A stretch of 64,000 nucleotides of DNA from Lineus longissimus (Eukaryota > Nemertea > Pilidiophora > Heteronemertea > Lineidae). The stretch spans positions 16,992,599 through 17,056,598 of the forward strand of contig NC_088309.1 in assembly GCF_910592395.1 (NCBI RefSeq). The letters are read 5' to 3'. The position numbers were made by a program, and so were the translations under genes. Of this stretch, positions 56,101-64,000 are shown piece by piece (position 1 is the first letter of the stretch; every line of letters begins with the position of its first letter). Under the pieces are notes generated by a model. The model did not search any database. It was not told the origin of the DNA and saw only the letters and a list, made by a program, of their open reading frames with translations.

Positions 56101-59100
56101 TACTAGGGCTAAAGCTATAGTTGTACCATCTTCCCTTAATTTTACCACCTTACCTTATTTCCTTAGATAAAGCATTCATGTAAATGAGACCTTCTCTCTC
56201 CTAATACAAAGAACAATACTGAGGTGGAATAGCCAAGGTCTTGCCTGAACTCGTAAACTGGTGAAATAAAGCCAGGGCTGCATTTGGTTACTTTTGTATA
56301 AATTCTTTGTGATACAGAGAGCATGGTGTATAGAGTAATGACTCGGGAAAAATGCTTGTTAACACTTTCACTGCTGATGTCGCCACTCGGCACAACGCTA
56401 ATCCCTTCTCGCTGTGCCACAAATGAAGAGTTGGTCATGCTGAACATTTTGTTGTATGCATTATTGCACTCTGTCGACAATGGATTTCTCATAAATTAGG
56501 TTCATAAGAACCATGGTCGAAATTTGAAAAATATGGAAAATTCAATCGGCACAGCCAGTTGCAGAACAAAAAAATCAATCAGCAGCGAAAGGGTTAACTG
56601 ATGACCTACCGGTACCCACATTACTCAATTGTTTTTTGTACAATTATGATGTGATAGCTATGGTAATACAATCAATGTGGGTGATATATTTTTTGAAGGG
56701 GTACGCTGTTTGTAAAATGTGGGTTAGGAAAATAGAATCGCAGTTAGACACAATGCTGTAGTGCAGTTTTTATGCATGTAATTCTTATGAAACTTGGTAT
56801 AAATGGTATCTGTTATGTCTGTCTATACACAATGGCAATGTTGAAATTTATATTCAGTGGGTATTTTCACAATTGAAAATTTTCCAATCAACTACAAATT
56901 TCAAATTTTTACCTTTAAACAGTTACAAGTGGTACTGAAAAAATGTACTTGCGTTACATGTAATGAATAATAGCAGTCATATATTCAATGATACTGGAGG
57001 TACCAGCCTTTTAATCTTCCAATAACATTTTCAGAGATGTTGATGATGACAACAATGGTTTCATTAACAATCATGGCTTCAGCCATCGTACAAATTCAGA
57101 GACGAACCCAACCGGCCGGGACTCCCTGAGGAAAACCATAACCATTGATGCCGGCGAATTGATATGGGCTCTTGCATTTGGATCTTCCACAGCTGAGATG
57201 AGGCCCCAATCTGTGAATCTCAATATAAAACATTTCTTCTCTTGTAAAGGTCTAATACTCGCAACTGGATTAAACAGTGGCAGGATTCGAACATGGGATG
57301 TGGCAACAGGTATGCAACTCTCTGGTAACACTAATTACTGACCATAACATACTGAACCCGACTTCCAGTTCTTACCTAAATATGTAAGACTTTTTATAAC
57401 CAGAAAGAGGATAGTTACATCATTTTGCGGTTTTTAAGGATGCCTGCAAATTGATCACATTGATATTGAAGGGAAAGAAATAATTTTGTAAAGCTAAAAA
57501 CTCGACCACAAAAATCCAAAACACTTTGCCACCATGTTTTTTTTTGTCAGAAAAGAGGAACAAAGATGGCGGCACACTGATTTGAAATTGTTTTGTCGGA
57601 TTTTTAGATTCACAAAAGTCTCAATTTCCCTCATTTATTGTGATGAAGTTCACATATCAAACTTCAGAAAGATCATGAAAAGGTTTGATTTGGTGATCTG
57701 AACATCGTAAAATTTTAGCAGCTGTTTGCAGATAAAAACAAGGGAAGATTGGCTTTAGTCGCTGATTAGAAGGACTCCAACTCTGAAATTATCTTTGCTC
57801 GCTCTTTGGGAATGATGGTTTATGTGTTGCTTCTCGCCAACTTTAATAACTTAGCCCCCTCAGTACTGTATAACAGAAAAGTTTTGTGTGCAGGATATTT
57901 TAGAGAATTTCACAAGTGGTAATGCTTAAAAAAATATTCTGCAGGGAAAATCTTTTGCCTTTCTACTAAAATTCCATGTCATTGTTCCCTTGTTTCCACA
58001 GCTCAGGCATTGCATCCAGCTTGGTCCTATACGCCTATCTCACTTTATTAAGAACCCATACGAAGAGGTGATTAAAAAGACTGTTCCCCTCAGCAATTAG
58101 CGCATATCAAGATGACACAAGTCTAGCAAACAAAAGTTTCCCACCCCTTGAATGACATTTACCTAAATACTGCCCATCATGTAATGCCCATCTTTGTGAG
58201 CTCCAATACCTATACTCCAATACCTATGGACTTGAATCAATGATTCATTAAACGTAATTTGGAGGGAAAGAACACAGTCAATCCCTACTGTGAACATGGA
58301 CAGTCTTTAAATTGACTGATAAGTCAATTCTTGTGTTTATTTGTGATCACGTATCTTGTGATCTGGTTTTGTCCTTATCTTGTGCTAAACATGGAAGAAG
58401 TTGACAAAATTATTAATAATCTTCAGAATTGATGAAACAAGTTCAAGTGGATTGTGTATTGGACATGTATTTCGAGTCAATCACTTGATAATATGACGGA
58501 GAAAGTGATATGACCAGTTAACCTTAAAATCATAAGTAATACGCCATAAAAAAGAAAATTATTGCTGAGCAGTATTAAAAAGTTACATGTACAGTTGAGG
58601 TCTTGCAGCAGACTTTAGTTTTGCTACACAATAATAATTCTGAAGTACAATAAGTTTTGATGTGTACCTTTAACCCTGTCTTTGAGGATGAATGTGTTTG
58701 CCTTACAAAGAAGAATAAAACTTGCATTATTTAAATGACGTGGCAATGTACGTATACTTACCTTGGGAACATGAAATCCACAGGGGCAGGGTGCACTGAT
58801 GAAAGCTTCATGGAGCTGAAGCCCATTAATAATGCCCTCTGAAGTGAGTGCGGGGCCCTAGGCCCAAATGGTTGCGACAAAAAAAATCGACCACTTACGA
58901 AAATGGGAGAGTGTGAGACTTCCTCATCACAGGCACTACAGATGTGCAGTGCCAAAGCCAGAGCGCCCTGGGATTTTCCCAGACAGTGGACACCAAGGAA
59001 ATAATAACAAATGATGTTGACGTCATTTAAAACTTGCATTATTGGAGAGATTCCTTTACTTGCATAATTGTGCACAACATAATGGTGGACAGTATCAGGA

Positions 59101-62100
59101 GATGGAACAGAACCACACCGCTTGTGACCCTGTGGATCAGATGTCACACTCAACCTGGCTCAGTCAAGCCTTCTGACGCCGTCTGCTATAAATGTTTCAT
59201 GCAAGTCATCTATTCCATACTCGAAAATGCAGCAGCACGCTTCTCTGCAGTGTTACTGTGAAAATCACCTGACATATTGTGTTAACATTCATAAGGAACA
59301 GTAATTTCGTCTCAGACATGCAAGTATATTTACATGTAGATCTTCCTGGGGTGTCCATGTGTTAGCCCAGTTGAGATATTGACCCACCCCCCCCCCCCCC
59401 CCCCCCAATACATCAAAAGAGATATATCTTCCTCCACCATTTTTTCCAACTCAAATGTCAGGAAAAACTGATCACGGTTTCCATTTTACAATTTCAGGTA
59501 AACTGATGCTTGAACTTATTGACCATCGTGAGGTCATCAGAGATCTGAAATTCGCTCCGGACGGCAGCTTATTATTAGTGTCCGGTAGTCGAGATGGCAC
59601 GCTCAAAGTTTGGGATATTCACGATGATGGGAATATGACAAAGACTATGCGGGGTATATCAAAATGGGTGTACGCTTGCGCATGGTCTCCTGATGCCAAG
59701 CTTCTCGCCAGCGTGGGAACACAAAAAACAGTAAGTGCCGTTGATGGTTGTCGACTGTGCTTTTCCTTGGTCGGTCATGTTGTTGGCGACATACAAAATC
59801 AATTCGAATGTGATCTCAAAAGTTTGTGCAAGTAGCATTTGTTTTAAAGATCTGGAATGGTCACAGAAAAGCTTTACACACTTTAAACACCTACATACAA
59901 TATATCCGTAATTTACGGCTTGTTTTGTAATAAGTATTTCTGATAAATGTAAATTTTATGTTTTTGTAATCGATCTTTCCATCGTCTGCTCAAGAATAAG
60001 ATCCATCAACTCACATTCGGAACACTTCGGTAATCTCCGGCAGTGACGTTTGCGGAGGAACTGCACGAAGTCATTGCGTGTCGCGTGGTGTACATGTCTT
60101 CGTGCATAGCTCAAAGTGTATAGTTTACGAATTTTGTGTTTAATTTTTTTGAAAAAATGCTGAATCGTTGCATCTTCTGTGTTTTTGACTACAAGGATTC
60201 TTCTCCTCACCACGAGGCCCACTCACTTCACATTTAATCCTTATGTTGCTCATCTCAAGATTTTGCAAACTCATGATAATTGACCTTAACTTTCTACCGA
60301 CAAGGGCGTTTTCTGATTTCTTTGATGAACCTTGACCAAAGGGTCTGCAAATTACAAAAAGCTGGTTGCAATACAATTTACTATCATGTTTATTCCTTAT
60401 TCAGGTATTAATTTGGAATATGTCCAGTTATCAGATTGAACGTAAACTTGACGGCCACTTCCACGACGTTGTCAGCTGTGATTTCTCACCAGATGGGGCT
60501 CTCCTTGCTACATCTTCCTATGACACACGGGTCATCATCTGGGATCCTTATACCGGTGAAAAACTAAAAACACTCTGGTAAGATCATTTCTTTGGGGCTA
60601 AGTTGTCGTATTGTTCTTACTGTGAAACTTCTGTCAAGCTGTTCTTGCTTGGATAATGCTGTCAAGCTCTTCTTACTTTGACGGTGCTGTCAAGCTCTTC
60701 TTACGTTGACTATTCTGTCAAACTCATCTTGCTTTTACAGTGCTGTCAAGCTCTTCTTGTTTTTACAGTACTGTCAAGCTCTCCTTGCCTTGACAATGCT
60801 GTCAAGCTGTTCTTGCTTTGACAATGGTGTAAAGCTCTTTTTACTTTGACAATGCTGTCAAGCGGTCCTTGCTTTGTCAATTCTATCAAGCTGTTCTTGT
60901 TTTGACAGTGCTGTCAAGCTCTTCTTGCTTTGACAGTGCTGTCAAGCTCTCCTTGCTTTGACATTGCTGACAAGGTTGCCAAGCACTTCTGGCTTTTACA
61001 CACACAGTGCTGTCAGCTCTTCTTGCTTTGACAATGTTGTCAAGCTGTTCTTGCTTTGACAGTGGTGTCAAGCTGTTCTTGCTTTGACAGTGCCGCCAAA
61101 CTGTTTTTGCTTTGACAATGTTGTCCAGCTGTTTTTGCTTTGACAGTGCCGTCAAGCTGTTCTTGCTTTGACAACGATGTCACCTAGCTGTTCTTGCCTC
61201 AACAATGCTGTCAAGCAGTTCTGGTTCGACTATGCTGTCAAGCGGTTTTTGCTCTAATATCGAAAAATCGTTTCGCCTTTTGTCAACTACAGTAGAACCT
61301 CTCTATTAAGGACATCCTCGGGACTGAGAAGTGCTGTCCTTAATAGAGAGGTGTCCTGATTAGAGAGGTCAAATTGAATGGAAACAACCAATTTGGGACC
61401 AAAACTAGTGTCCTTGATAGAGAGATTGTCCTTAGTAGAGAGGTGTCCGCTAACAGAGGTTCCACTGTACTTTGAAGGTATTTTGAATAATAATGCTGAA
61501 TTTGTTCATTGATATCATAATTTGTTTGTTTCAGTCATCTCTTCCCTCCACCTCACTTCATGCTGGCTGGTGGCGCCAATGGCACTTACGTACGATCTGT
61601 TTCCTTCTCGCATGACGGGACCCACGTTGCTACCATTGCTGATGATTCCTATGTGAGGTTCTGGCACGTCTTCAATGACCACAACCCGGAGCAGATCGCT
61701 GCTGCTCCTAATGCCTTGACTTGTTCTTTCTCACCAGATGGCAGTGTCTTAGCTGTTGGGTGAGTTTTTCATCATTTCTCATAACTTTATCGTGGTTTAT
61801 ACTGCTGCTCTTCTATGCATTAGGGCCCAGGTGGTTAGAACACAGGGAGTTAACCCAAAATTTTATCTCTGGTTGAACTGCTGTGGGTTACAAAAACTGT
61901 AAGTCCTAGTTCTTCACATTCCTTCGAAAGTTTTAAAAGTTTTTTGTTGTTTTTTTACAAAATCAATAACTCCTGCATTCCCATAATAACTAGAATAACT
62001 TTTTTTAATTCTGGCAACATTCTAAAAACCACCTCTTTTTTGGAATTATATGTGAATTCAGTGTTGAAATAAATATGAGCTAAATTGTTCTTAATTCCTT

Positions 62101-62324
62101 CAATTTGTAGAGTGGCACTCACTTTTCTGATTCAGAATTGACCTTTCATTTTCAGGACCAGGAATGGAAGCGTGTCATTCTGGGGTGCACCAATGAGATG
62201 CGAGACGCTTCAGGACCTGTGCCGTATGGCATTACGCCGCGTCACACGGTCGCCAGTCATCAGTAAACTTCCATTGCCACTGAGGCTGAAAGAGTTCTTA
62301 GAATACAAGAGGTTTCAATTCTGA
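50197..62324 (+). CDS. WSB1: WD repeat and SOCS box protein (WSB1/WSB2-like), 7 exons
   Basis: Exons: 50197-50236, 55788-55956, 57035-57309, 59498-59730, 60405-60577, 61535-61759, 62156-62324. Every junction is GT/AG and the phases agree, giving 427 residues (human WSB1 is about 421). The N-terminal MASFGDD start, the ETWSTAWSPHGNLFAWS and VKIVPW strings, then WD repeats (LKFAPDGSLLLVSGSRDGTL; VVSCDFSPDGALLATSSYDT; VRSVSFSHDGTHVATIADD) are as in the family. The C-terminus is a SOCS box: LQDLCRMALRR (Elongin B/C-binding BC box) and LPLPLRLKEFL (Cullin-5 box). The protein should act as substrate receptor of an ECS/CRL5 ubiquitin ligase. WSB1 versus WSB2 cannot be decided, as an invertebrate ortholog may predate the split. 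Intron 1 holds a Kolobok-like copy and a TIR element. Confidence 0.95.
51411..51563 (+). CDS. Short acidic ORF of the Kolobok-like element (copy 2)
   Basis: 50 codons, differing from the copy at 26957 by a few residues (for example MFDPL for MFEPL), with the same TAG end. In this copy the frame past the TAG remains open to 51782 (WLINLHGRPADIAKK, then a CRCITC segment). The copy-1 sequence has a one-base difference (ttttgg/tttcg) that breaks it. Confidence 0.45.
   Translation: MASAYSSDSESSEFEDVLVDTEGYLNVEPYMFDPLISLDHNESDHSDESD
51958..52263 (-). CDS. THAP-domain protein of the Kolobok-like element (copy 2)
   Basis: 101 codons with the full C2CH THAP pattern (CVAPNC, HFHEFP, W, CSDHF, AVPT). 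It differs from copy 1 at two residues (FPNPVE, GPSTKL). Both copies keep an intact finger despite being non-autonomous, which may reflect recency rather than selection. Confidence 0.8.
   Translation of the reverse strand: MVYCVAPNCVKDSTKNNRMTDGTHFHEFPNPVERERRKLWIRKCKRLECWKPGPSTKLCSDHFIDTDYHMKPDICIQLNIKCHLLKTAVPTMSIAFNARGC
52775..54306. mobile_element. 1.5 kb TIR element in WSB intron 1
   Basis: Left end GCCGAATCGGTAGATGTCGT and right end GACATCTACCGATTCGGC are inverses. A related 45-bp sequence (agataaacattcagg.tgtc continuing to ggccaactatttat) lies directly before the left end (about 52731) and after the right end (about 54316), as an imperfect direct duplication. The interior is filled by the tandem dispersed repeat (52960-53850) and a (GTC)n tract. 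The right third has a small frame (MAFKVFVDGLKAYLVPSFRE at 54048) of unknown nature. Confidence 0.6.
52857..53850 (+). repeat. GTC microsatellite and about 300-bp tandem dispersed repeat
   Basis: A short hairpin gctcacctcttagcagaggtgagc is followed by cgtcgtccgtcgtcgtc repeats (52903-52945) and three degenerate units of about 300 bp, each with ggtacacatgtacccctt, ccaccagggggc, gaccttcttgtcaaggtcacagaggtcaaat and ggcacgtttct. Inverse of the 25540-26690 array. Confidence 0.75.
55118..55325 (+). repeat. Dispersed repeat copy, WSB intron 1
   Basis: ggggtacaccgttcgtaatt ... caatgccgtagtgcagtt ... gaaatttatatttag ... aattttcaaattcaa is alignable over its whole length with 56696-56915, at moderate divergence. 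Non-coding. Confidence 0.65.
56696..56915 (+). repeat. Dispersed repeat copy, WSB intron 2
   Basis: Partner of 55118-55325 (ggggtacgctgtttgtaaaa ... caatgctgtagtgcagtt ... gaaatttatattcag). Confidence 0.65.
59387..59406. repeat. 20-base C homopolymer
   Basis: An uninterrupted C run about 90 bases upstream of WSB exon 4. Length is prone to sequencing error. Confidence 0.9.
60605..61262. repeat. 28-bp minisatellite in WSB intron 5
   Basis: Degenerate units of gctgtcaagctcttcttgct plus ttgacagt, roughly 23 copies, with short indels. TGACAG and CTGTCA within each unit are complementary. Open frames on the minus strand are artefacts of the repeat. Confidence 0.9.
61290..61467 (-). mobile_element. 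Pogo/mariner-like MITE, full copy in reverse orientation
   Basis: 178 bp, CAGTAGAACCTCTCTATT to AACAGAGGTTCCACTG, flanked by TA. Same length and family as 29458-29635. WSB intron 5. Confidence 0.8.
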
Positions 62325-62406
62325 AAGATGTTTGAATTCAAAAACTGCAGAATTGAATTTTCCTGGTACTAGCATGGCCATGTCAAAACCACAACACTTT
62401 TCATTT

Positions 62407-62565
62407 CTTACCACTTATGATTTTGATCGAAATTGGTCCTAAAGGAATGATTTTGATCAAAATTGGTCCGATTGTAATGATTTTGATCAAATTTGGTCCT
62501 ATTGCAATGATTTTGATATATTTGTCCAATATTGTAATGATTTTGATCAAAATTGGTCCTATTTC
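62407..62565 (+). repeat. 31-bp tandem repeats just after the WSB stop codon
   Basis: Five units of aatgattttgatcaaaattgg plus tcctattg start near 62407, 62445, 62476, 62507 and 62538, about 80 bases after the stop at 62324. They probably lie in the 3' untranslated region. I did not identify a polyadenylation signal with certainty. Confidence 0.8.
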
Positions 62566-63508
62566 ACCGGGATAGATTTGGTACTGATTTTATCCTGGTA
62601 CTGGGCATAGGTCCTAATGAATTACGACAGGAGCATGGTTTATTTGTTATAATTTGCTCGGCAGGACTGCAGCTGTGTGTCTTAGGCTCTAAACAGCTGA
62701 ATATTAGGAGAGTGCCCTTCTCTACTCTAATGCCAGAAGTCCAGGAGTTCTAATCAGTGCTAGCGTACAGTATTATCTACCGTAATATTAAACACCACAT
62801 CGAAAAACCCAACAATATTTTTTGTTATAGATCCAAATACAGGATCACCAGCTTGGTTTAATCTAGTCCAAATGTTCTGTAATCACAAGCTATTTTCAAA
62901 AAATTGATGTTCTTCAAATTTCCGTCTGTACTCTACTATAATTCTTCAACAGGAAATGGTTTGATTATTGTTGATCGTCTTGGTTGCCATTGTCATCTGT
63001 GAACTTGTTGAAAGTGAACAGTGATGACTGTAAGATCATAACCATGGAAACTGACGATTAGTCCCGAAAATGAAAAGAGGCTTATTCATTTTCGGACTTG
63101 CCGGCCATTAACTGCAATGGGGGCCTACAGCTTTCATATGCCTTTGACGACATCTTGAACAATAGAATTCCCCTGCGAAATTCAGACGGTCGAAAATTTT
63201 TCATAACATTGATGTTTGGAAGTATTGCTTATAACTGTTTGTATGCACAAGTGTATATCAGGTGTGAAATAGCACTTTCGTTTATTGCATTTGATGAATC
63301 TTCACATTCAGGACAAGTTTTCAGAAAGTTTTAAGCTACCTCACTGTTTGAATTGTCGACCAACAACATCACTTTCGTCTTCATTTCCTGGAAATTCTGA
63401 ATCAACTGACTCTGAGGGCATGTTGGTCGAGCAGTTGGATTATGAATTCCTACATTACATATTTTTCATCTTAATCAGCTGCTGCGGTGTAAAATAATGT
63501 TACTTCGT
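62566..63508. other. WSB downstream region, no further gene recognised
   Basis: Short open frames only. At 63290-63500 there are cysteine- and acid-containing frames, but no domain pattern. Bordered at right by the TTAA (63509-63512) of the piggyBac-like element. Confidence 0.4.
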
Positions 63509-63512
63509 TTAA

Positions 63513-64000
63513 CTCTTTCACTGGCACTGCCAATAACGTTTTAAAACGTTATTGAAAATAGGTCTCTAAATTGCCAATAACGTTTCAAAACGTTATCTCA
63601 GTGTTTTCATCTACCCATCAAAAGTAAACCAAACTATTGATTCTACGTTGATTTAAACCTCCCGCCATGTCTTCGGAAGTGTTCTCGGAAGCATTCGGCT
63701 CAATCTCGTCCCCAGGAAGTCGGTATTTCGAGTCAGGTGAAGTGGTGAAGAAAGACCAATTTGAGATCAATTTGCGTGATCAGCCTGATTCTGATGGTGA
63801 TAATGACCAGGCAGTTGGGGGTATAATGATAAAAGTAGTAGTGACAATGACTCAGGTGATGGTGGGCAGGGGGCGCAGCCTGCTGCAGGTGGGAATCAAG
63901 CTGGCCGAGGGCGTGGTCGAGGGCACCAAAGAGGGCCCCCAGCTCCTGCTACAAAAAAGTGGTAAAAATGGCAAAAATGCTGGCAAGATGGGGGAATAAC
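63513..64000 (+). mobile_element. PiggyBac-like element, truncated by the window end
   Basis: Starts after TTAA with CTCTTTCACTGGCACTGCC and the two AACGTT...AACGTT palindromes seen in the 38486-38994 copy, then the same coding start. The window stops inside the region homologous to that copy's other half, so it is not known whether this one continues into a catalytic domain. Confidence 0.7.
63667..63960 (+). pseudogene. N-terminal part of a piggyBac-like element protein
   Basis: ATG at 63667 ([20 protein letters not shown]). An acidic stretch follows, then the natural-looking reading shifts one frame at ggggg (63816-63820) into a [13 protein letters not shown], then GRGRGRG-type tail. If read without the shift, the frame stays open past the window. 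This is the homolog of 38845-38486 on the other strand. Confidence 0.5.

Noticed and set aside
59956-60222. Minus-strand basic frame in WSB intron 4
   Set aside because: Cys/His-containing but without a recognisable zinc-finger spacing. Probably chance.

Overview
The window is eukaryotic, from an animal genome and most likely a marine invertebrate. Coding regions are short exons with GT...AG introns, two host genes have clear metazoan domain content, and most of the rest is transposon debris (Ty3/gypsy, Harbinger, Kolobok-like, piggyBac-like, Mutator-like, pogo/mariner-like MITEs, LINE tails, tRNA-derived SINEs) plus minisatellites. I cannot fix the phylum from sequence alone. There is no bacterial operon structure.

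Layout. 1-3.7 kb: mostly featureless, with a family of short palindromic GGACG...CGTCC motifs and one MADF-like exon fragment. 3.7-19.9 kb: one Ty3/gypsy retrotransposon (LTRs at 3726-3878 and 19724-19858, target duplication TGTCA) blown up by nested insertions. A 5.8 kb inverted-repeat complex splits gag from pol. A Harbinger transposase remnant in the 3' part was itself hit by a small LTR retroelement (15224-17487) and by a Mutator-like MITE (18352-19019). 20-31 kb: intergenic, with a 77-bp minisatellite, MITEs, a Kolobok-like THAP element and LINE/SINE pieces.

31.2-48.2 kb, minus strand: a 15-exon gene whose splice phases close exactly into an 828-residue protein with a degenerate Nudix-like N-terminus, EF-hands, a linker and a complete PPP-family Ser/Thr phosphatase domain. 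This is the most interesting host gene here. It also has a second, duplicated-looking alternative 5' exon.

50.2-62.3 kb, plus strand: a 7-exon WSB1/WSB2-like gene (WD repeats plus SOCS box, 427 residues), a predicted substrate receptor for a Cullin-5 ubiquitin ligase. Its introns hold a second, nearly identical Kolobok-like copy, a 1.5 kb TIR element, a 28-bp minisatellite and a pogo-like MITE. The two host genes are divergent (5' ends about 2 kb apart), so the 48.23-50.20 kb interval probably holds both promoters.

62.3-64 kb: the WSB 3' region, with 31-bp tandem repeats, then a piggyBac-like element cut off by the window edge. A complete relative of that element lies in the phosphatase intron at 38.5-39.0 kb.
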